Of a stretch of 64,000 nucleotides of DNA, positions 23,278-32,098 are shown piece by piece. A model generated the notes under the pieces. The model ran no database searches. It was not told where the DNA came from and was given only the letters and a program-made list of their open reading frames with translations. Position 1 is the first letter of the stretch; each line of letters opens with the position of its first letter. This stretch comes from Nothophaeocryptopus gaeumannii (lineage: Eukaryota > Ascomycota > Dothideomycetes > Mycosphaerellales > Mycosphaerellaceae): the NCBI GenBank assembly GCA_031771865.1, contig JASISA010000002.1, forward strand, positions 1,230,341 to 1,294,340. The letters are read 5' to 3'. Both the position numbers and the translations under genes were made by a program.

Positions 23278-23640
23278 TTAAAGGAGACCTAGTGCCCTGG
23301 TCACGGCATTCACCCTGCCAATCCCCTCCCTCGATACCACCTGGATATTCGTTAACATTGCATCCGCAGCAGAGGCGAAGTGGATGATCTTACGGCCACG
23401 GCCTCTATCGACGCAGTGGGTCCCATCCCAGTGGCTGTTTTTGTGGCCTTGTACCCACTTATCGCAGGCGTTGCTAGTCAATCCCCCGTGGACTTTGCCA
23501 TTGTAGCAGCATTGGCATTTGTGGTGCTTTTTGGCCATGGCGCTGCAAGAGAGGAAGCGTCAGTGAAGTTGACTGTCGACGAATGATGGACTGACTTACA
23601 GCGAAGCGCAAAGAGCAACGGCAACTGCGATGAACTTCAT
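23278..23640 (-). CDS. small secreted cysteine-rich protein
   Basis: Two exons (23640-23600 and 23542-23278) give 101 aa in exact frame. Residues 1-17, MKFIAVAVALCASLAMA, form a clear signal peptide. The mature part of about 84 aa starts KKHHKCQCCYNGKV and has cysteines in KCQCC, ACDKW and THCVD, five in all, so one may stay unpaired unless the true C-terminus is altered by a further splice. The C-terminal 35 residues have no cysteine and read less like a compact secreted domain, so a missed intron after CVDRGRG is possible. No family is recognised. Size, secretion signal and cysteine content are like those of candidate effectors, but that is a class, not a function. A pyrimidine-poor, TTGG-rich stretch precedes the ATG on the coding strand's complement. 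Confidence 0.72.
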
Positions 23641-24949
23641 TTTGAGTGAGTGTTGGTTGGTTGGTTCGAGGGAATGAGGGAGTGTTGCTGGTTACTGAAG
23701 AGCTGTCTTGGAGTTGCTTGCTGATCTCTGGATGATGGTTGATGGTATGGGCGACTTGACCGCTCTTATACACCCATTCTACTCCTACTTCGATATGCCT
23801 GGCTGACCGACAATCTGACATGCATCTCGCATCCCCTTCGCTGCCTCACACACAACATCCTGATGTCTGACTCCAACATGTGGTGTTTCGAACAGTCATG
23901 GGCACACGATAGCACGCTGATGGCAACTTCATCATTTACTGGTCGACAGTCTATGAGGCCGAAGTTTACTTAGACGACTGCTTCGCTCCGTGAAGACACT
24001 AGGGTGATGGTGCCTCTAATCCCCCAGACTTGCCACTTCGGATTTCCCAATAAGTCATGAGCAAGGCTCGAAACGGTGCTAGAGGTCGCTTCATGAATGA
24101 GTTTCACCACTTATCAGCACGAACGATCATCGATCTATCGCGAGAAATAGCCAGCACGCTATGAAGGGGGCAATCGATGCGAGCCTCAACGCTGCTTGTC
24201 TTCAGCTCGGGTCGTCATCCTACTCTAGGCACCACATGGAGTTCCGGAAACATTGATCTTCGGCACGGCTTCGAAGCTGATGTCAAGGTGTCTGATACAA
24301 GTATCCGGGCCGAAGAGTACCCAAGTACCGGCATGCCTTCGGCATTTGCAGGGATCCTATCGTCAATAATACAAGGCCTGACGACTGAGCTTATCTGACA
24401 TAAGGGCGAGTGCGGCCCCGCAACGTGGACAACTCCTGGTGCCACGTGTGAGTCCGAGCGTGACGGTAGAATATGCCGGGCGTGATGCTCCCACTCGGAA
24501 ACCCACTTCGATGTAATTCCAGTGTGGCACTACTCGACTCCACTTGTTTGAGAATGGGGAGTCAAGTGCAAACCATCCACAGGAAATGTGTGTTTGGGAC
24601 AAAAGATAAGCAGCCATTGGAAAGGTACGTCAGCATCATTCGTACTGCCGCTTTGGCAAAGCTATCAGAGTATTCGTATGAAACCTCGACTCCCATGGAC
24701 ACACACGAGCAGTGAAGACCTGTCGATGCTCATGTAAATTTTAAGTCTATTCCCCTTATTCGCCCGGATGCACGACCCCTGTTACCCAATATATCCTTTG
24801 CTCTCAACTGATACACCCCTGCATACCCAGCCTGCTCAGCATGTTGCGAGGCCCTTCTTGGCACTTGGCAAGTACATCTTCGGTTCCCAAAAGCAGCTCG
24901 TCTATGGTTCCCCGGATGGCCACAATATGGGCATGCCGCTAGCGTGGGT
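23641..24949. other. intergenic region
   Basis: About 1.3 kb without a recognisable gene. Open frames on both strands are short and do not resemble known proteins. The left end is the promoter of the small secreted protein. Confidence 0.45.
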
Positions 24950-25948
24950 CTACTTCGTATTGCGCTCCTGTGTCGCGGTGTATGGAATACTCCATTCGGA
25001 GTGGCTCGCAAATTCGATGTCCTTGGGCTTGTTTTGGACTCTTCCACTTCGCATGGCTGGGAAGAAGATACCTGGATGGGCAGTGGTCATGAGGATGGAA
25101 GCCAGGGCGATCATGGCCCCGTCAAGGATGAGAAACTCGACCTCCTTTCTCATGAGCGCGTTGCCCCATCCGCCCGCCATCTCTGGGAGACTGCCAAAGA
25201 TTGTCAGCTAAGTCTTTCCGTTCCGAAAGAATGGTACTCACCGGTAGATGCATCTGATGAAGATGAAAATGAACGCCAACACAAAGCAAGCCAGGTAATA
25301 GTAGAAAGTCCTGATGGACGCAGAGAGCTCCAAAGTCTTCTCCAACTGATTCGACCTCAGCCCCTCGGCCCTCCAAAGTCTCCACCCAAAATCAATAGCC
25401 AACACCACGCAAAGCGCCATAGTAGCAACCTGAAAAGCCACACCAGCAATCATCAAGTTATTCCCAATATCTCCCGTCGTATTATCACTTCCCGCCGCTA
25501 AACCCCCACCCGCAGCTTGCATCAATATCGAAAGAGCATCGCAACTGATGAAGATCCAGGTATAAAGTCTTGGGGGTAAGCGACTCTTCTCCGGTCCCAA
25601 AGCAAGAACAATATGTTTCAAAGTGAGATATATCCCTGCGGCGAGAAACGAGGGTGCCAAGATCAAACAAACGACTTGTATCTTGAATCCGACGTCGTTC
25701 CAGGGATTGTTGTGCATCATCAGCCGGCCGGCGTAACCGACGACTTCGCAGAGACAGCCGAGGAAGACGACTGTTGAGAAGGATATGACGCGGTAGCGAA
25801 TTCCGAGGGCGAGTTGGGTGAGGGCGCCAAGGGCGAAAATGGCTAGGAGGATGATATTGGCTGGGACGTTCGGTCGGTAGCCGTAGGTTGTTGCTTCGAC
25901 GGGGCAGGAGGGTGTTACGGAGGTGCAATTGTCGTATGGAGAAGACAT
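24950..25948 (-). CDS. RTA1-family membrane protein (lipid-translocating exporter-like)
   Basis: Seven-transmembrane fungal protein of the RTA1 family, linked in yeast to resistance to 7-aminocholesterol and related lipid or amphiphile stress. Exons 25948-25242 and 25190-24950 give 315 aa. The start gives MSSPYDNCTSV, an extracellular N-terminus with paired cysteines. Family marks are YGYRPNVPANIILLAIF (TM1), LCEVVGYAGRLM, PSFLAAGIYLTLKHIV, WIFISCDALSILMQAAGGGLA and RCIYRLPEMAGGWGN, the last created by the splice. The C-terminal tail is hydrophilic. It is divergent from a Zn2Cys6 regulator, which suggests local control. Confidence 0.92.
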
Positions 25949-26564
25949 GGTGAGTTCGTTTGGATAGATGAAAGCGAGTGCTGATTGCGGATTCTTGCAG
26001 CGAAAATCGACAACGAAGGACAGGAGTTTCGATTTATGAAGAAAGGTGAGGTGAAAACTGTCTCTGCCGCTGTCTCGAGGACTTGGTTGATGTGCTGATT
26101 GACTTACCTTCTTGCCATCCCCTCTGCCGCCTTCTATACCATTGAAAGAGGGCTGTGTCGTTTCTCCCAAGCCCGTCGACCGCGTATAGCATCCATCTGT
26201 CTCGCCAAAGTCGACGATCAGGATCCAGCCGTACAGCGTACACTAGTCCCCAGAAATATCCGAATGTGGTACAAGCAGTGCCCCAATCCACAGAGCCACG
26301 CGATGGATGATCCGAAAGCGAGGATATCTGTTACAACCAATCAGCTGGTCTTGATCCAAAGCCACGGACCCACACGCCGCTGTCTTGCAGCTTGGCAGCT
26401 TCGCAGCTTCAGCCCGCTAGACGAGAATAAAACATTTACTTTGGTGCCTGGGAGGGTCGTACAGCGTATACGTACGCTTCGTCTGCTCCCCTTTTCGTCT
26501 TTTTTCCTCGATTCGCATTGAATATTATCCTGATTAGTGACGAGACAAGCAAGCCGCGTGTGAG
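25949..26564. promoter_or_regulatory. divergent promoter between RTA1 gene and Zn2Cys6 regulator
   Basis: About 616 bp between two divergent start codons. No gene of its own. It contains scattered CGG/CCG triplets but I see no clear palindrome. Confidence 0.35.
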
Positions 26565-27708
26565 ATGCCCAGCCGACGGTATCATAGTAAGACGTTCTCC
26601 GGATGCTATAGCTGTAAGGCGAAGCATACGAAGGTCCGTATCACAGCCAGATCAAGCAATGGGTTATTTGCTTCCTTTGCTGAATCGAGTCCAGTGCGAT
26701 GAGGGCAAACCTGCCTGCAAGAATTGTCTGCGAAGAGGGACGGGGTGTTCATATCCCGCTGCACGGAGTGAGAGAAATGCCACCCGGGATGTTTCAGGCA
26801 GCCCTGGCAAGGATGCGGATCCACGGTCTGCTCTTGTCTTCGACGAATTTGACCTGACGTTGATGCATCGATACTGCACGGTGACTTCTCTGAATCTCTT
26901 TCCTGGTGAATCGGCACAGCGGTTATGGCAGATACAAGTTCCCGAGAAAGCAGAAAGGCATTTGATGCTGCAGCATGGTATGCTCGCGCTGGCTGCTATG
27001 GACCTTGCTTGCACCGCGACGACGTCAACGAAGAAGGGCACGGCGACGACGGCGGCTTCGTATCGAGCGAGGGCGCTTCATCATCAGCAAGTTGCTCTCT
27101 CGATGTTCCAGGAGTTGTTGAGCAAGCACGAAAGTTCAGGAGATAAGAACGCGCTGTTCTTGTTTTCAGTTCTGCTCAGTATTCTGGGATTCGGCTCCGT
27201 TCACTCAACGATTTCAAAGCCAACCATCGATGATGTACTGGACGTCTTCGCGCTGTTCAGAGGGCCGAAGGCCCTTTGGACGATGATCAAGGATCTAAAG
27301 CCCGGTGCAGAAATGATGGAGGCCCTGTTCCCCGGAAGCCGGATCACTTTCGCTCAGACTGTGTTCCGCAACCACGACGATAGCGGACATTTTAATGAGT
27401 ACGAGTCTCCGACTGATACCTCGTTCTTTGGGTTGGATGCATTCATCTTGGACGAGATATCCAGGGAGGCGGTGAGGCTGTTGAAGAGTGCTCGGACTGC
27501 AAGTCAAAAATTGCCCGGCGACGTGCGAGCAGTTTCATATTTCCCAGCATTAGTGCCCGAAGAGTTCATTGCCAGATGCAGAAGACGCGAGCCGGATTCG
27601 CTGTCGATTCTGCGGTATCATGCTGTTATCCTGAAAGACTTTGAGACGAGATGGTGGGTTGGGCCGTGGCATCAAATCCTCGCGGACGCAGTGGATGCAG
27701 CTTTTTAG
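26565..27708 (+). CDS. short Zn2Cys6 transcription factor
   Basis: Exons 26565-26633 and 26695-27708 give 360 aa. Splicing joins GCYSCKAKHTK to CDEGKPACKNCLRRGTGCSYP, giving C-x2-C-x6-C-x6-C-x2-C-x6-C, an exact zinc cluster only with the acceptor at 26694. The rest is a compact regulator of the UPC2/sterol-response-like layout: DFDLTLMHRYCTVTSLNLF-type start near residue 75, LMLQHGMLALAAMDLAC, and RARALHHQQVALSMF. It lacks a large MHR region. The donor is GTCCGT. The neighbouring RTA1 exporter is the natural candidate target, by position only. Confidence 0.87.
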
Positions 27709-27798
27709 TAAAAAGGCGCTGTATAGGAGATGTCTTTTGGTGTGTAGATCAAAGTCAGAATATACATTTGAAGAGGTCGTACCTGACATTCCTACAGA

Positions 27799-29007
27799 TC
27801 ACTCTTTCAGCTTCAGCTTCAGGTTAGGATCTTTCAATATCGCGCCGACCTCAGCAGGCATCATTGCACCTTTCGGCGGCGTACTCTGCCCTTTGAAGGT
27901 ATCACAGATCTGCTCCATTGTGACCCATTCGATGCCTTCGTGAGTGTTGATCTTCTCGATTATTCTGGACAAAGGTCAGCACTCTGGACCCAGGGATGTC
28001 GATCCGACTCACCTCTCCAACATCATCAACCCATGCGGATGGCCGCAAACATCCGGATGCACGGTCACGGGAAACACAAATTCGTCATACTCGCGATAGA
28101 AGTAGTTGAATTGATCCATCCACAGCTCCTCGACATCCCTCGGATTGACCCAACCGTGCGAGTTTGGCGCCTTCTTGATGAACATCATGGGCGGCAGGTC
28201 ATCCAAATACCACGAAGCAGGTATCTCAACCAATCCAGTCATTGGTCCGCCCTCAAGTGGCTTCATCCAGTGGTCTGGATGCTTCTCGTAATCAATAGGG
28301 ACCCAGCTGTCTCCGGTGCGTAGCCAGTAGCACTGGCAGTCGTGGTGGGAAAGAGAATGATCGTATTCGAGACCATACCTCAACATCAGCTCGGCGCCTT
28401 CTTGGGAGGCTTCCCACCAAGGTGCCACAATACCCCGAGGAGGCTTTCCTTGAAACTCTGTGATGAGCTTGTAGCATTTGTCCATGATAGCCGTCTGCTG
28501 TTCAAGCGTCATGGCAGCCGGATTCTCATGGCTGTACCCATGAAGGCCGATCTCGTGGCCAGCATCTACGATCATACGGCATTCCTCTGGAAACGTCTCC
28601 AGACTGTGGCCGGGGATGAACCAGGTAGTCGTGATGCGGTACTTTTCGAACATTTGGAGGAGCCTCCGAACTCCGATTGATCCGGCGAAGAGACCTCTAC
28701 TAATGTCGGATGTTGAGTCTTGTCCACCATAGCTGCCTAGCCAACCGGCGACGGCGTCGATGTCGACTGAGATGCAGCATTGTACTTCTATCGAATGTTA
28801 GTGTCTCTTGTTCTGGGCCTAATAAGCCTGGAGGTCGCACTCTTCTTGCCCATTGTGCCTTGCTATGTTGCTAACAGAGTAGTGCGATCTCCGAAAAGCT
28901 TCGTGAATAAGTTCTGCAGCTCCTGTGCACTTAGAAGATGGGTCAATGGCAGATCAATGTGTATCCTGGACCAAATAGACTTCACCTACCTCCTCCCGTC
29001 GAGACAT
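27799..29007 (-). CDS. polysaccharide deacetylase-like hydrolase (PuuE type)
   Basis: Metal-dependent NodB-fold hydrolase, about 320 aa, related to chitin deacetylases and to PuuE-type allantoinase/cyclic-imidase proteins. Exons 29007-28986, 28787-28013 and 27964-27799 join in exact frame. The 22-nt first exon gives MSRREEVE; the 198-nt first intron is long for this window, so the extreme N-terminus is less sure. Motifs: SVDIDAVAGWLGSYGGQ with the metal aspartate, TTWFIPGHSLETFP, HEIGLHGYSHENP (H-x3-H), PWWEAS, and FPVTVHPDVCGHP near the end. There is no signal peptide, which speaks against a secreted chitin deacetylase and for an intracellular small-molecule hydrolase. Substrate unknown. Confidence 0.85.
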
Positions 29008-29394
29008 TGGCAGCGGGGTCGACTCAAGGCCGCCGGCGGGCGATGACGTCGACCGGGCCACATGCTGGAGCCCTCTTATCGCAGAAGGCTCAGAAGCAGC
29101 TCCAACTCAGTGATTAATTGCCAGTCCGAGCGCGTTACATTAAGGAAGCGCGGTGATTGAGTAAAAGGTTGGCATTGGAAAGAGAGCAAGGACGTGGAGT
29201 CGACGTGAAAGGGCTGGGCAGGTCTGTGCGTGACTCCACCATCACGGTACGACTTCACTTCCTGGCCCTGCCCTGTCAGCGACCTTCACTTACGGTCCGC
29301 GAAAAACATGCTGGGGAGAGAACTGGCAGGCTATTGAGGCTTAATGGTTCGAATGCAATCTGCCTGACCAGGCTGAACGCCATTTGATCCCGCA
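29008..29394. other. divergent intergenic region
   Basis: Shared upstream region of the deacetylase-like gene (minus) and an F-box gene (plus). Nothing else recognised. Confidence 0.45.
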
Positions 29395-30231
29395 ATGATG
29401 AGTACAGCAAAACCATTCGCGTCCCTGTGGCCATCAGACGGCATCAAGACACTGGAAAGACATACAAACGACGAGCATGACCGACTTGAAAAGCCGTTCT
29501 GGAAGCTTTGCGATCCTAACTACTCTCCTGCGTTGGCGTCGGCTGCTCAGTCCAACGAGACGACCTCTGCCACAGTCCGAGCCCTTGCTACCTATGAGCT
29601 CTTGGAGAACACCCTATCCTTCCTACCCTGGAACCAACTATTTCCTCTTCAAAGAGTCTCCAGATCTTGGCAGTCCGTCATTCGAAGCTCACTGCCTCTT
29701 CAAGAGAAGATGTTCATCTCCGCCTCAGATCCACCTCTCCAACCAGTTCCAAACATTCTCTGGTTTGGCTCATCTATCGGTCGCATCACATACGACTGTC
29801 CCAGTCTCGAAATCAACCCAGCTACCAGCATACAAGGATCCCAGTATCTCAACCTCCTCCGCAATCCAATCGCGGTATGGCTGGTCCAAGACTTGGGAAA
29901 GTTCCTTCAGTTCTCTATGGCGTTGGGCGGAACGCCAGAGGCCGATACATCAGCTGCTCTGGGCTCATGGAAAGATATGCATATCACGAGGCCGCCCCTT
30001 GCGGCTATCAACTTCGATTTCCTGCCTAGCGATAACAAGGATGGGTTCAATATGTCGGCGTACAATCCGCAAGGTGTGACGTCTGGGGATCTGTACGACT
30101 GGACGTGGAAACTTACGAAGGAGCACGAGGCAGCGGTGGGGAGGAAGGCAGGTGGAAGGCTTGCAGAGGTGACATTCTGGTTGGTTCATCCGAATCCGAA
30201 TCCTAAACGAGAGGTCGAGGAGACATGGTAG
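29395..30231 (+). CDS. F-box-like protein, paralog 1
   Basis: Single exon, 278 aa, starting at tandem ATGs. The N-terminal part is disordered. An F-box-like segment lies at about residues 60-105: RALATYELLENTLSFLPWNQLFPLQRVSRSWQSVI, with the LPW...RVSRSW spacing. A downstream family element SWKDMHITRPPLAAINFDF is shared, in weaker form, with the two genes to the right (SWRK...PPI.A..F). F-box proteins couple substrates to SCF ubiquitin ligases; fungal families of this short type are large and mostly uncharacterised. Partner and substrate are unknown. Confidence 0.82.
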   Translation: MMSTAKPFASLWPSDGIKTLERHTNDEHDRLEKPFWKLCDPNYSPALASAAQSNETTSATVRALATYELLENTLSFLPWNQLFPLQRVSRSWQSVIRSSLPLQEKMFISASDPPLQPVPNILWFGSSIGRITYDCPSLEINPATSIQGSQYLNLLRNPIAVWLVQDLGKFLQFSMALGGTPEADTSAALGSWKDMHITRPPLAAINFDFLPSDNKDGFNMSAYNPQGVTSGDLYDWTWKLTKEHEAAVGRKAGGRLAEVTFWLVHPNPNPKREVEETW

Positions 30232-30312
30232 CTATCTGGCTTCTTCGTTAGCAGTGTTGTCATCTTTCTTCTAGCAGAGCGACAGAAGGAAGTCGAAGTC
30301 ATCCGCACTTGG

Positions 30313-30858
30313 CTATTTGAGGTCCTCCTTCCACAGCTCCCGCCGACAGTTGCATACACCGCCGAAGTACTCCACCTCTTCGTCTCCTTGACACTTAATC
30401 ACTCTATCCCGCAATTCGGCCTCACCATCGCCATACCGCAAAGCAAAGCAAAGACCATAATTCCCACCCTTCCACTCCTCGAATCCCACCGGCCGGGGCC
30501 ACTCTCTTTTGACGAACGCCATCGCATCCCATAGCTGGCCGACTGTGAGTCCCTTGAAAGTCCAGATGGTGAGTAGATTCTGAAAAGCCGAAACAATCAT
30601 ACCTTCATCTTCGTTGCATGCTTCGTCTGTATTAAGGAAATCAATGGCCATGATGGGCGGCTGTGTGAGAAATGTTTTGCGCCAGGAAGCATCCTCTGTC
30701 GATACACCTACTGTGAATGGAAGTTTCGTTACTCCGCCCGCGTATCGAATCTCAGGGTCATCGGGAAGGATATATGTGTGTAGAAAGTACATGCAGTCAA
30801 CATCCCAGACGTTATACTCGACTCGAGCGGGTGGTCGGCATCCGATTTTTTCATCCAT
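30313..30858 (-). CDS. F-box-family paralog 2, N-terminus missing
   Basis: 181 aa open frame with the C-terminal family element SWRKTFLTQPPIMAIDFL, then LTVGQLWDAMAFVKREWPRPVGFEEW. It resembles paralogs 1 and 3 but has no F-box. Upstream in the same frame the sequence stays open through a GLGIGLGIG stretch encoded by a 12-bp tandem duplication (about 30874-30903), then meets a TAG inside a possible acceptor site (TTCTTTCTTAG). I find no F-box exon between there and 31068. It may be a truncated gene or a fragment. Confidence 0.6.
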   Translation of the reverse strand: MDEKIGCRPPARVEYNVWDVDCMYFLHTYILPDDPEIRYAGGVTKLPFTVGVSTEDASWRKTFLTQPPIMAIDFLNTDEACNEDEGMIVSAFQNLLTIWTFKGLTVGQLWDAMAFVKREWPRPVGFEEWKGGNYGLCFALRYGDGEAELRDRVIKCQGDEEVEYFGGVCNCRRELWKEDLK

Positions 30859-31068
30859 GATATGATCTTGTGGGCCTATTCCGAGGCCTATTCCGAGGCC
30901 TATGTCTCCGTACGGGAATTCCGGTTGGAAGTTCTAAGAAAGAAGTCACCCGACCTAGAAGATCATGGCCTTCAGGAAGCTAGGGTATCAATCGTAAAAG
31001 CGTTGCTCCTCAAAGCTCCGTAGCAAACGCTCACTCTCCGTTGGACTAGGTACCTCGAGTTCATCTGG

Positions 31069-31857
31069 CTATAGCATACGATGACAATGACATAAGCCAT
31101 CCAGGCGCTGAGCCGTGTGGTGCTTATTCGCTGTGCATGTTTTCATGACGTCTCTCAGTGCATCACTCTCTCCTGCAGGAGCGTAACAAAACTTTGCAAA
31201 GGAACATTGTTTGTTGTCGCCGATGTGCAGTCCCTTTAGAGGCGCGCCCAACTCTCGCTCGATCTGACGCATCTCGTGGCAGGGTTGACCAAGAGTGATG
31301 CCTTCCGGGTTGAAGATTGAGAAGCGCTCTCCCCAGTTTCACGAGTGCTCGGTAATATTCCCATACTCCTTGTCCTGGAATCGAGGGTCCTTTGTAGCGA
31401 AGCTCATAGCCGTGATTGGAGGCAGGGTGAGGAACATCTTGCGCCAAGATGCATTCGGCGAATACACCTTCCACGCGGGCGTCCAAGAGTCTTCTTTGTG
31501 CGCTTCATCCTCGAAAAAGAGGAAGGAAGCGCCTGGACAGAAATGGCCAAGGAATGCCGGCCTGAATGGAGGTTGTCCTATGCCGGAGCTCTTTATCAAC
31601 CGACTCCTGTATCTCACACATGAACAGTGGTCCCTCCCTACATGCAAAGGCATAGGGCAATGTATCATCGGTTTTAGCGGGTCCCCGTCCGATACGAGAT
31701 ACATTTTGTTTTGGAGATTGGTTGAGTCTCGTATCGTATCTCGAAAGCGCTTGCAGGCACGTTGGTAAACGAAGTTGTCCTTCACAGGGACGCCGAGCAA
31801 GGTCCGCACGAGCAGCTCCGTGGTCTCGAAAACGGCGCGGGCGGCGGGCAGCATCAT
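31069..31857 (-). pseudogene. F-box-family paralog 3 interrupted by a TGA
   Basis: Open from ATG 31857: an F-box-like start (RAVFETTELLVRTLLGVPVKDNF, then RACKRFRDTI), a long middle, and SWRKMFLTLPPITAMSF. A TGA at 31341-31339 ends the frame after YGNITEHS, but the same frame continues with family-typical sequence: NWGERFSIFNPEGITLGQ, then MRQIERELGAPLKGLHIGDNK, and stops at 31069. One base change (for instance CGA to TGA, a C-to-T change) would explain it. No intron signals flank the stop. Either a recent pseudogene or a case of readthrough; the former is likelier. Confidence 0.75.
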
Positions 31858-32098
31858 ATCCGAAGAGTTTGGGGACGAGAGTGTTGCCGTGATTGGAAAG
31901 TGATGTCGGCGACCAAATGCGTGAAGTGTTTGCTGCTGTCATTCGACGTCGAGACAGAAGGATCAAGGGGAATGAAGAAGCTTGCTGCGCTATCGAACGG
32001 ACCATGGTCAGCTGTGGACTTCCAGTACCATCTACTCTATTGACCTGACCTGAGTCACTTCGATGACCCGTGACACCTGAGCCTTGGGTGCAAGCAGC

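Noticed and set aside
24177..24950. Several overlapping open frames on both strands left of the RTA1 gene
   Set aside because: They mirror one another and show no motif; those at the right edge are antisense shadows of the second RTA1 exon.
31339..31341. Programmed stop-codon readthrough in F-box paralog 3
   Set aside because: The base context TCG TGA AAC lacks the CTA that favours fungal UGA readthrough, and neighbours show decay; mutation is the simpler reading.
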